DNA from: an uncultured Lachnospiraceae bacterium
Lineage (GTDB): Bacteria > Bacillota > Clostridia > Lachnospirales > Lachnospiraceae
Direction: 5' to 3'
Length of the DNA stretch: 13,158 nt
Assembly (NCBI GenBank): GCA_934370915.1
Contig: CAKRNI010000053.1
Span: 1 to 13,158, forward strand
In this document: positions 1-7,494 of the stretch, piece after piece
Position numbering within the stretch: position 1 is the first letter of the stretch
Layout: each line of letters starts with the position of its first letter
Notes under the pieces: model-generated
What the model was told of the DNA's origin: nothing
Seen by the model: only the letters and a program-made list of their open reading frames with translations
Database searches by the model: none
Program-made: the position numbers and the translations under genes

Positions 1-162
1 GAAGCCGCCAGTATTGTCACTGACGGCTGTAATATGGGGATCAAGACCATATGCGGTTATAAAAATCAGTATTCCGGCGCGTCGAAGGCGGTCGTGGAGA
101 TTTCAGATGAATTGACCGGCATGGAAGAAAATCTCAGGGACTGTATGAAGAAGTTCCTTTAA
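1..162 (+). CDS. 3' end of an unidentified gene (53 residues visible)
   Basis: An open frame enters from the left edge in frame 1 and stops with TAA at 160-162. Only the C-terminal 53 residues are visible. The last part (VVEISDELTGMEENLRDCMK, then KFL) looks amphipathic and helical. Its spacing resembles the extreme C-terminus of chemoreceptors, which often end in an EEL-x3-AE-x-L-x5-F pattern, but the segment before it does not show a clear chemoreceptor helix. It contains cysteines at visible residues 10, 18 and 48. I do not recognise the family. The gene converges on the efflux operon. No strong plus-strand terminator follows; the hairpin at 278-304 may serve both directions, although read on the plus strand its stem has one A-C mismatch and a weak T-tract. 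Confidence 0.6.
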   Translation, partial: EAASIVTDGCNMGIKTICGYKNQYSGASKAVVEISDELTGMEENLRDCMKKFL

Positions 163-269
163 AATATTCTTCTAAGTTTTTATCTCCAAATTTGTTTGCC
201 AAATTTTCCTGAATATACAGCCGCTCTGCCGCAAGAACTGCCATAGTCAGTTTTTTGAACATACGCGGC

Positions 270-304
270 AAAAAATCAGCCCATGTCCAAGCCAGACACG
301 GGCT
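270..304 (-). terminator. Rho-independent terminator of the efflux operon
   Basis: Read on the minus strand, AGCCCGTGTC (304-295) pairs with GACATGGGCT (287-278) as a 10-bp stem with one G-U pair and a 7-nt loop. Two bases later comes a run of six T (275-270). It begins 39 nt after the stop codon of the last operon gene, the expected position. This is a strong intrinsic terminator by form. Confidence 0.85.
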
Positions 305-342
305 GCATTTATATTTTCTATTGCCAGTTTTCTTCTGACCTT

Positions 343-1623
343 CTATCTCCCAGCCGGTGCTCCGCCACCGCCGGAGACTCTGGCGGACACGGCAGTACCG
401 CCGGCGGACGCGCCGGTCTCAACACCGGCCACCTGCCATACATAGGACTCGTAGGCGGAGACAAGATTCAGTTTTGCCGTATTCATCGCCGCATCACCGG
501 AGAGCCATGCGGATTCACCGGAAAGATAGGCGTTCTTTGAGAGCATGCCTGCTGCCTGCTTCTTCTGCACCGTATCCCACGCCTGTTTTGCAGCGGAGTA
601 GGCGCTCTCCGCTGCCTCATACTGGGATAAGGCGTTCTGGAGATTCTCGTATGTGGATCGCAGACTGATCTCCGCATTCTGGGCCGCCTCGCTGATCCGC
701 TGCTTTCTGAGTTCCCGGTTATCTGTTCCCGTCACTCTGGACTTCATCTCACTGACCCAGGTAGAGTCATTGCTGATGGCTGTCTGGATATCGTTTTCAA
801 CATTCACAGCACGTATCACCGCAAGATCCGGATCCGGAACCGTACCGATCTCGATATCGGTGCGCCCGGAAAGTCCGAGCAGCGTCAGAAGACTTTCCTT
901 CAATTCACTCTGCTGTTCCTTCAAGGAGGCAAGAGAATTCTTCTGACGCTCCAGACTGCTGGCTTCGGACTCCAGTTCTGTATCCTTGATAAGTCCCGCT
1001 TCCCGCTTCTTCACTGCCGCGTCATAAGCGCTCTGTGCCGCCTCCACATTTTTTTCCATCGCCGCCACATTGGCTGCCATCTGGTTATAGGAGTTCATCA
1101 GGTTCTGCGCCGTCGCCGTCAGGGTATCCGCCATGTCCTCCATGGTCTTCTCCTGACTTGCGGAATTCATGCGGTTGATCGTGGACTGCACCTGCGCCAT
1201 GGAAGTGCGGATGTTCTTCGCATTATTCTCGTAGAGTGCCTGCATTTCTGTGTCGCCGTCATCCTTGTAGGAATCTGCCATCTTTTTCAGGTAGTTGTAC
1301 TCTTCCTTTAACGTCTCGTGCATCTTCTCATAGGGCGCACTCTGGCGATTCTGGCTGTCCTGACTCTGCAGGTAGGAAAAGTTTCCCGCTTTGATCAGCT
1401 CCCGCAGATCGCTGTACTCGATTTTTGTGATCTGACTTGGATCTACGGAATCGGATTCCACTGCGTAAGATATGATTTTGCAGGATGAGAGCGCTCCGGC
1501 GATCAATCCGTGCATATTTCCGGGGATAATGTCCGCGTTGTACCCACCTCCGGCTGCCGCAAAAAATGCCGCGCCGAATACCAGACCGCCCATCCATTTT
1601 TTATATGTTTTCATTCTTTTCAA
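343..1623 (-). CDS. TolC-family (outer-membrane-efflux-like) coiled-coil protein, distal paralogue, apparently without beta-barrel
   Basis: A 426-residue exported protein, last gene of the efflux operon. Start: TTG at 1623, six nt after GAGG; an in-frame ATG at 1614 lies about 15 nt from that site and is less likely. Residues 1-27 look like a signal peptide (KRMKTYKK, then a hydrophobic Gly/Ala stretch). An LSSC motif at 45-48 resembles a lipobox but is far from the N-terminus. The rest is mostly long helices with the internal two-fold repeat of TolC: a helix pair turning at REAGLIKD (207-214) and ending in LLTLLGL (245-251), and a second pair turning at AAGMLSKN (357-364). In TolC each repeat carries a beta-hairpin that builds the outer-membrane barrel. 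Here the matching places (about 150-166 and 296-310) are short polar loops with no strand pattern. The tail (401-426) is Gly/Ala/Ser-rich. The likely role is a periplasm-like or wall-spanning partner of the RND pump; that role is inferred. Confidence 0.85.
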   Translation of the reverse strand: MKRMKTYKKWMGGLVFGAAFFAAAGGGYNADIIPGNMHGLIAGALSSCKIISYAVESDSVDPSQITKIEYSDLRELIKAGNFSYLQSQDSQNRQSAPYEKMHETLKEEYNYLKKMADSYKDDGDTEMQALYENNAKNIRTSMAQVQSTINRMNSASQEKTMEDMADTLTATAQNLMNSYNQMAANVAAMEKNVEAAQSAYDAAVKKREAGLIKDTELESEASSLERQKNSLASLKEQQSELKESLLTLLGLSGRTDIEIGTVPDPDLAVIRAVNVENDIQTAISNDSTWVSEMKSRVTGTDNRELRKQRISEAAQNAEISLRSTYENLQNALSQYEAAESAYSAAKQAWDTVQKKQAAGMLSKNAYLSGESAWLSGDAAMNTAKLNLVSAYESYVWQVAGVETGASAGGTAVSARVSGGGGAPAGR

Positions 1624-1716
1624 TCTTCACCTCACATCAACTCATTTCCAATCTGCATTCCGTGCCATTTTGCGTCTTTTCTGCCATGGCAGGAAGCGTT
1701 TCCCACAGAAAGGAAC

Positions 1717-2874
1717 TTATGACGCCGACGCCAGTCCTGCCACCGCCCAGTCATATGTGACCTTCGCGGTGAGAAAGCTTAACTTTGCGGATTCCATGGA
1801 AGTTTTCGCAGAAAGGCAGGCGGATTCCTGCTTCGCGTATGTCTTCTTTGTGATGGTTCCGGCGGAGAGTCTTAACTCTGCTGCTGCCCGTTCCTTCTCC
1901 GCAAGTTCGTAGCTCGTCTTCGCCTGTTCGTAGCTGTCCTTTGCGAGTACCAGGCTGTTGTAGGCGTTCTTCACATTAGTGGAGACGGTATCCTTCTGGT
2001 TTGTCAATGTATTCGTATACGTGGCGCGGTTGTTCTCCGACTGGGAATTCGCGAGTCTGCGCTCCGTGATCTTGATGTTGTAGTTGTTCGTGATCGCCGT
2101 CTGGATATCGGATGTCACATTGATGGTGGAAACCGAGGAAGTATCCACATCCGGCAGGTTTCCAAACTCCACTGAATCATTGTAATTCCATCCCAGCATG
2201 ATCACAAGCTGCTGTCTCGTCTGCTCTAAGCTGCTCTTTGCGGACTGAAGGGACGCTTTCGCGGTTGTGACACTCTCCGCCGCAGTGTCCACATCCGACT
2301 GCAGTGCCATTCCTGCTGCCTTTTTCGTCTGAGCCTGCGTATAAGCAGTCTCCGCCTGGGTCACCGCGTCCTCTAAGGTATCCAGGGATGCCTTCCCACT
2401 GTAATAGGAGATCATCAGCTTCTGTGCCTGCTGCACAAGGCTCTTCTCCGCCTGTTCATATCCGAGGCGTTTGATCTCACCGTCATCTACGTTACTATCT
2501 CCCTGCTCCGTCAGGTTATCCGCCGATATCTCACTGCTCAATGCAGCGGAGAGCTGATTCGCATAATTTGCACTGTCATCCTCCGGATAATTGATCCGCT
2601 CAGTTACCTCTGCTGCAGAATCATAATATTCCTTTGCGATATCCGTGCTGGTCTTTCCCTTATATTTCTGGTAGTCCAGCTCATTCTGGCGGACTGTCGT
2701 GTTGTACTCGTGGATCAGGTCCGCAATCTCCCCGTATTCCAGCCTGTTATCCTGGAGAGATGCCCATTTTTCCGCTGTATATGCAAATTCCGGGCTGGTC
2801 GCAAACGCCTGAAGCGGCGTCACACTCATCATAAGTGCCATAGCGAACAAGCCTGCAATCTTCCATTTCTTCAT
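1717..2874 (-). CDS. TolC-family coiled-coil protein, proximal paralogue, apparently without beta-barrel
   Basis: An exported protein of 385 residues from the ATG at 2874. That start gives a classic signal peptide (MKKWKIAGLFAMALMM..., likely cleavage after LQAFA near residue 25). AAGGA lies 12 nt upstream. The in-frame ATG at 2886 directly abuts AAGGA, which leaves no spacer, so it is less likely. The body is Ala/Ser/Thr/Gln-rich helix with the two TolC repeats: turn KKAAGMALQSDV (184-195) leading to LVIMLGW (223-229), and turn LSAGTITKKTY (336-346) leading to a final helix ending WAVAGL. Between the helices where TolC inserts its barrel strands (about 265-300 in the second repeat), the chain runs through TERRLANSQSENNRATYTNT (270-289), polar and helical-looking rather than alternating hydrophobic. 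It lies 34 nt downstream of the RND gene and 93 nt upstream of its paralogue. It is probably secreted across the cytoplasmic membrane and assembles with the adaptor or pump. Confidence 0.87.
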   Translation of the reverse strand: MKKWKIAGLFAMALMMSVTPLQAFATSPEFAYTAEKWASLQDNRLEYGEIADLIHEYNTTVRQNELDYQKYKGKTSTDIAKEYYDSAAEVTERINYPEDDSANYANQLSAALSSEISADNLTEQGDSNVDDGEIKRLGYEQAEKSLVQQAQKLMISYYSGKASLDTLEDAVTQAETAYTQAQTKKAAGMALQSDVDTAAESVTTAKASLQSAKSSLEQTRQQLVIMLGWNYNDSVEFGNLPDVDTSSVSTINVTSDIQTAITNNYNIKITERRLANSQSENNRATYTNTLTNQKDTVSTNVKNAYNSLVLAKDSYEQAKTSYELAEKERAAAELRLSAGTITKKTYAKQESACLSAKTSMESAKLSFLTAKVTYDWAVAGLASAS

Positions 2875-2908
2875 GCTGATATCCATTCCTTTCTGCGGCT
2901 GAATAAAA

Positions 2909-5900
2909 TTAAATATCCAGTACCTTCCTCTCCTTCTTACCGTTCATGATCGCGTAGTAAACAGGAAGAATAAACAATGCAACCAGAATACCTGCCGTCA
3001 GACCACCGATATTTACGATCGCCAGACCTTTCGTCGTGGACGCGCTGCTTCCTGTGGAGAGCACCATCGGGATCATGGAGAGGATCGTGGTGGAGCTTGT
3101 CATTAAGATCGGGCGGAGACGTGTCGCTCCGGCCTCAACAAGGGCAGTCTTAAGATCCATGGTCATCCGGTACTGGTTGACTGTATCCACATAAAGGATA
3201 CCGTTATTTACGACCGTACCAATTAAAATCAGGAATCCCAAAATAGACGTCATACTGATGGTCGTGCCGGTCAGCTTCAGAAGTCCGAAGGAACCGACAA
3301 GGCTGAAGGGGATCGTTGTCATGACCATGAAGGAGAACTTCGGAGACTCGAACTGGGCCGCCATGACTACGAATACCAGAAATACCGCGACTGCGATGGC
3401 CTGATACAGGGATGAGAATTCCTCCGCCATCATACGGTTTCTGGAGTTTGTACCGATGGTCACTCCGGAGGAAAGATTCGGCTGGACTACCTCGCTGTCG
3501 ATGAGGTTCTTCACATTTCCGTTTACATAATCCGCCGTGATCGTCACCTCGTACGCTTTATCGGTCTTGGAGATGGAGGATGGGTTATCCTTAAAGACAA
3601 CATCCGCCACATCGGAAACCGCTACAGTTCCGCCGCTTCCTGTGGTGATCAGCATGTTCTTTACCTGCTCTACCGTGCGGTACATACCTTCCGGATACTC
3701 TGCCTTGACGCTGACCTCATTTCCGTCGATGGTCAGGGTCGCGATCTCCGTTCCATCAAGCATCTGTTTTACCTGCTGTCCGATGGATGCCGCCGTGAGA
3801 CCTTCCGCGGAAGCTGCCACCTGATCTACATTGATGGATACAACCGGAGCCGTGTTCTCCACATCGGAGTGGACATTCTTTACATCATCTCTGGCAACCA
3901 TCTCGCTTACAATCTTGTCCGCGGTCTCCTTCACCGTGTCATAATCGGAACCGTCAAGGATCACCTCATAGTCGTTCTGTCTTCCCATGAAGCTCATGGA
4001 CGCAGATGCCTCTACCTCGATGGTACAGTTCTCAAGACCCGCCATCTCGTCTTCCCACTCAGATACGATCTCGTCCGTGGTCATCTTTCTGTCATCCTTT
4101 AAATAAGCGCTGACGGTTCCGCTGCTGCCGTTGTAACGGAGCATGTAGGAATCCACATCCTCGTGGCTGCTGACGATGGATTCCACCTGAGTCAGGATAT
4201 CATCTGCCTTCTCATCGAGAAGACCCGGTCTTGTGGTGATCGTCACGGAGATCGTACCATTATCATCGGATGTCATGAGCTCACTCTGCATGCCGCTCGC
4301 AAGGAAGAGTGTGGCTGCGACAAGTCCAACAGAGCCCAGCATGACGATGGCTTTATGTTTCAGTACCGTCGGAAGGATCTTCCGGTATCCGAACTGAAGC
4401 AGCCTCATAAGACCGGATAACGGTGCTTTTTCCCGTTCCTTCGGCTTATACAGCATATAGGTCAGCGGAACCACCGTGATCGTGGAAAGCAGGGACGCAC
4501 TCATACAGAATACGATGGTCCAGCCGAGCGGTGTGAACATCTGACCGCTCATTCCGTTTAAGGTTGTAAGAGGGATAAATACGACACAGGTCGTCAGGGT
4601 GGAGCCGAGGACGGACATGGCAACCAGACCGGTGCCTTCCAGAGATGCCTTCGCGTACTCCACGAACCCGCGCCCATCCATCTTATCCATGGCCCGGAAA
4701 CAGCTCTCTAAAACAACGATGGAGTTGTCGACCATCATGCCGACACCGAGAACCAGGGCACTCATGGTAATGACGTTTAAGGTAAATCCGACTCTCGTCA
4801 TCAGGATCAGGGATACCAGAATGGAGGTCGGGATCGAGCTTCCGACGATCAGGGATGCCTTGATATCACCGAAGAAGAGCCAGATGATGATCATGGAAAT
4901 AATAACTGCCAGAACCATCGTCTGCGCCACATCCATGAGGGATGATTTGATGCTGTCGGCGCTGTCGCGGGCGATCTCAATGTGAAGTCCGGAATCCGAC
5001 GCTTCCAGGGACTCGACGGCTTCTTTTACCTGGGAGGAAAGCTTCATCGCGGAGCTGGACTGTTTCTTTGATACGGAGAGAGAAATGGTCTCCTGTCCAT
5101 TATAGCGGGACACACCGCCCATCTGTTCCTCTGTGGTGTACACGTCGGCAATGTCTTCCAGATATACGGTCTTACCGCTCTGGGTCGTGATCGGAACCTT
5201 TTTCAGATCATCCAGTGTGCTGGCCTTCGCGGATGTTGTGACGGAGAGGGAGAGGTCGCCGTATTCCGCAGAGCCGGACGGATAGGAGAGATCCGATGCC
5301 GCCATGGCGCTTGTGATCTGGTTCACTGTCACTTTATACTGTTTCATCTTTACCGGATCCAGCTCCACCTTCACGTACTCGGCGGAACCACCCATGGATT
5401 CGACCTGGGCAACGGTAGAAAGCTGCTCGAATACCGGTGTGATGTTCTGGTCTACATAGTCGTAGAGGTCTTCCTGCGTGTCGTGGGAGATGGAGAGCAT
5501 GATATCGTTTCCGCCGTTCATGTTCATCTCCATGACGCTCGTATTACAGTCCTCCGGAAGTCCGCGGATGCTGTTTAAGGAACGGGTCAGCTCATTGTAG
5601 GCATCATCCATATCCTGATCATAATCATACTCCAGCATGATCATGGCGTTTCCCTCGTTGGAGGTGGATGACATGCTCTTTACGCCCTCCAGCGTACTGA
5701 CCTGATCCTCGATCTTTTTGGTCACCAGTTCATCCATATCCTCCGGTGTCGCTCCCGAATAGGACGCACGGACGATCAGCATCGGCTGGTCTGTATCCGG
5801 CATCTGCTCCAGTGTCGCGTTAAATACGGAGGAGATACCGAAAACAAGGATACAGAGCAGGGCTAAGATCGTTGTGACCGGACGTTTTAATACATATCTC

Positions 5901-5911
5901 GTAAGTCCCAT
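2909..5911 (-). CDS. RND-family efflux transporter (AcrB/HAE-type, SwrC-like)
   Basis: A 1000-residue inner-membrane pump, slightly shorter than AcrB (1049). The layout is canonical: TM1 at about 12-31, a porter half (32-325) with SGATPEDMDELV, TM2-TM6 (about 328-488), TM7 (about 521-540), a second porter half (541-830), and TM8-TM12 (about 834-988). Conserved family segments include VGMMVDNSIVVLE-like sequence at 390-402 and RLRPILMT at 931-938. Of the AcrB proton-relay residues, Asp407 corresponds to D395, Asp408 to N396, Lys940 to N902, Arg971 to R931 and Thr978 to T938. Two of the charged positions are therefore amide residues. It lies two nt after the adaptor stop codon, with AGGAGGG six nt before the ATG, so translational coupling is likely. 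Family membership is certain; the substrate (drug, lipid, peptide or metal) cannot be read from sequence. Confidence 0.96.
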   Translation of the reverse strand: MGLTRYVLKRPVTTILALLCILVFGISSVFNATLEQMPDTDQPMLIVRASYSGATPEDMDELVTKKIEDQVSTLEGVKSMSSTSNEGNAMIMLEYDYDQDMDDAYNELTRSLNSIRGLPEDCNTSVMEMNMNGGNDIMLSISHDTQEDLYDYVDQNITPVFEQLSTVAQVESMGGSAEYVKVELDPVKMKQYKVTVNQITSAMAASDLSYPSGSAEYGDLSLSVTTSAKASTLDDLKKVPITTQSGKTVYLEDIADVYTTEEQMGGVSRYNGQETISLSVSKKQSSSAMKLSSQVKEAVESLEASDSGLHIEIARDSADSIKSSLMDVAQTMVLAVIISMIIIWLFFGDIKASLIVGSSIPTSILVSLILMTRVGFTLNVITMSALVLGVGMMVDNSIVVLESCFRAMDKMDGRGFVEYAKASLEGTGLVAMSVLGSTLTTCVVFIPLTTLNGMSGQMFTPLGWTIVFCMSASLLSTITVVPLTYMLYKPKEREKAPLSGLMRLLQFGYRKILPTVLKHKAIVMLGSVGLVAATLFLASGMQSELMTSDDNGTISVTITTRPGLLDEKADDILTQVESIVSSHEDVDSYMLRYNGSSGTVSAYLKDDRKMTTDEIVSEWEDEMAGLENCTIEVEASASMSFMGRQNDYEVILDGSDYDTVKETADKIVSEMVARDDVKNVHSDVENTAPVVSINVDQVAASAEGLTAASIGQQVKQMLDGTEIATLTIDGNEVSVKAEYPEGMYRTVEQVKNMLITTGSGGTVAVSDVADVVFKDNPSSISKTDKAYEVTITADYVNGNVKNLIDSEVVQPNLSSGVTIGTNSRNRMMAEEFSSLYQAIAVAVFLVFVVMAAQFESPKFSFMVMTTIPFSLVGSFGLLKLTGTTISMTSILGFLILIGTVVNNGILYVDTVNQYRMTMDLKTALVEAGATRLRPILMTSSTTILSMIPMVLSTGSSASTTKGLAIVNIGGLTAGILVALFILPVYYAIMNGKKERKVLDI

Positions 5912-5913
5912 GA

Positions 5914-7200
5914 TCAGCCCTCCTGTGCTGCACTGCTGCCGGCAGCGCTGTTATCCGCGGCTGGTGTCTCGCCGCCTGCTCCGTCTGCCGGGGCATTCTG
6001 GCCGTCCGGGGCTGTTCCGCCGTTCTGGGCTGCCTGGTCCTTCTGGTCATCTGCTCCTGCCGGGGCTGCCTGGCTGTCACCACTTCCGGAAAGCTGGATA
6101 TCTGCACCCTCATACAGGTTGTTGCTCCAGGTGCTCACAACAAGGTCATCCGCAGAAAGTCCATCTGTGACCTCCACATAATCGTCATCGTTGATTCCGA
6201 CCTCGATGGACGCTTTTTTCGCCTTTCCATCTTCATACAGGTAGACGTAAGCGTTTCCTCCGCTGTAATACACGGCATCCACCGGAATCGTCATGACGTT
6301 TTCGGCTTTTCCCGTCGTAACGGTGAGCTTCACGGTACTTCCCGTCGCCGCGTTGTTGTCTGTATCGGTAAGCTGCGCTTCCACCTTAAACATTCCTGTG
6401 GAATCGTCCACCATGGTGTTGATCTCATCGATCATTGCATTGTATGTATTTCCGCTCTTTTCTACTGTCAGAGAGTCGCCAACCGCAAGGTTCTCCAGCA
6501 TTCTCTGGGTGACATAGAATGTCACCTTCTTCTCACCCTCGCCAGAGATCACGCAGAGTTCCCCGTTCATATTCGCCCGGTCGTAAACTTCCGCGCTGCA
6601 GCTCTCCACCTTTCCGGAGATCGGAGCCGTCACACTGCTGTAGCTGACCTGCTGATCATAGGAAGTCTTCGCGGAATTGTACTGGAGCTGTGCCGTCTTT
6701 ACCGCATTTGTATACTGTTCATATTCCTGTTCGGAGAGGTCGCCGCCATCGTAGAGGATCTGCATTCTTGCGAGATCACTCTGAGCCTTCTGAAGATTTA
6801 CCTGCGCGGAATCCACAGAATTTTTCGCGTTTGCCACCTGCTCCGTATCGATGGTAAAAAGGACCTGACCCTTCGTGACCGTGTCGCCCGCCTTCACATA
6901 GACCGCCGTGATATCTCCGGATGCCTTTGCATATACATGGACCACATCATCCGGTTCCACCGTACCGGTCAGCTCCGTTGTCAGATAGATACTTCCTGTC
7001 TCCGGCTCCTCCGCACGGACCACGGTATTCTGGCTTTCCTGCTGCATACCGCCCATTCCTCCCGGACCGCCGCCGGGGCCTCCCATACCGCCCTGCATTC
7101 CGCCGCCCGACGACTTTCCTTTCATCACGATTACACCTGCTGCCGCTGCAACTACAACGACTCCTGCTGCCGTACACAGGATGATGTTCCTTTTTTTCAT
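5914..7200 (-). CDS. Membrane fusion protein (RND efflux adaptor, HlyD/AcrA-like)
   Basis: A 428-residue adaptor and first gene of the pump operon. Residues 1-26 (MKKRNIILCTAAGVVVV...) form an uncleaved N-terminal membrane anchor or signal. Next come a Gly/Met-rich linker (32-54), a barrel-sandwich (lipoyl) half with YAKASGDITAVYVKAGDTV (90-108), a short coiled-coil hairpin (about 120-188), the second lipoyl half (TAPISGKVES, 191-200), a beta-barrel domain (about 224-295) and a membrane-proximal domain (about 298-370). The C-terminal 58 residues are a disordered Ala/Gly/Asp/Gln/Pro tail not usual for AcrA. The adaptor should bridge the RND pump and the TolC-like proteins. GGGAG lies 11 nt before the ATG, and AGGA only 2 nt before it. 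Expression is probably driven from the 11-bp repeat region immediately upstream. Confidence 0.94.
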   Translation of the reverse strand: MKKRNIILCTAAGVVVVAAAAGVIVMKGKSSGGGMQGGMGGPGGGPGGMGGMQQESQNTVVRAEEPETGSIYLTTELTGTVEPDDVVHVYAKASGDITAVYVKAGDTVTKGQVLFTIDTEQVANAKNSVDSAQVNLQKAQSDLARMQILYDGGDLSEQEYEQYTNAVKTAQLQYNSAKTSYDQQVSYSSVTAPISGKVESCSAEVYDRANMNGELCVISGEGEKKVTFYVTQRMLENLAVGDSLTVEKSGNTYNAMIDEINTMVDDSTGMFKVEAQLTDTDNNAATGSTVKLTVTTGKAENVMTIPVDAVYYSGGNAYVYLYEDGKAKKASIEVGINDDDYVEVTDGLSADDLVVSTWSNNLYEGADIQLSGSGDSQAAPAGADDQKDQAAQNGGTAPDGQNAPADGAGGETPAADNSAAGSSAAQEG

Positions 7201-7253
7201 GATCCTATATGCTCCCTTCCTGATGATCCTTGTTCTTTTCTGCCTTTTTGAAT

Positions 7254-7271
7254 GTTATAGCCAATAATATA
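7254..7271 (-). promoter_or_regulatory. Candidate -10 region of the efflux operon
   Basis: On the minus strand TATTAT (7269-7264, five of six matches to TATAAT) and TATAAC (7259-7254) are both plausible -10 elements about 55-65 nt before the adaptor ATG. Neither has a recognisable -35 at 16-18 bp. That space is occupied by the TCACAAA repeats, which is typical of activator-dependent promoters. The choice between the two hexamers is open; TATTAT sits 9 bp from the last repeat. Confidence 0.45.
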
Positions 7272-7278
7272 AAAGCCA

Positions 7279-7322
7279 TTTGTGAACACTTTGTGAGGAA
7301 ATTTTCAGGAATTTGTGAGGAC
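7279..7322 (-). promoter_or_regulatory. Four tandem 11-bp units: predicted OmpR/PhoB-type regulator site
   Basis: Perfect TTTGTGA cores lie on the plus strand at 7279, 7290 and 7312, spaced 11 and 22 bp. The missing phase at 7301 holds a degenerate copy (ATTTTCA). Read in the direction of the pump operon, the units are GTCCTCACAAA, TTCCTGAAAAT, TTCCTCACAAA and GTGTTCACAAA, back to back. One helical turn of spacing places all copies on one DNA face. OmpR/PhoB-family regulators characteristically bind head-to-tail on 10-11 bp direct repeats just upstream of a -10. The neighbouring gene encodes such a regulator, so it is the obvious candidate ligand. The repeats are seen directly; the binding partner is inferred. 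Confidence 0.65.
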
Positions 7323-7435
7323 TCTTTCACAGATGGGAATTTTATGATATATCTTTAGATAGAAATGCCAGCTGGTCATGACACAAATGTTGGAAAAACT
7401 TTTATGTCCAAACCGATTGTCTGCAAATGAAAGTG

Positions 7436-7441
7436 TATAAT
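7436..7441 (+). promoter_or_regulatory. Candidate -10 for the two-component operon
   Basis: A perfect TATAAT lies 53 nt before the response regulator ATG in AT-rich DNA. No good -35 is found at 16-18 bp; TTGTCT at 7417-7422 is only 13 bp away. It may be a weak or regulated promoter. Confidence 0.35.
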
Positions 7442-7494
7442 TTTATTAAATATACGTGCAATTCATGAAATTATAGAATAGGGGTACAATATTA

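Noticed and set aside
1681..1692. Palindrome CTGCCATGGCAG between the two TolC-like genes as a terminator or operator
   Set aside because: A perfect 12-bp palindrome leaves at most a four-base stem around a loop and lacks a T-tract; an isolated palindrome of this length can occur by chance.
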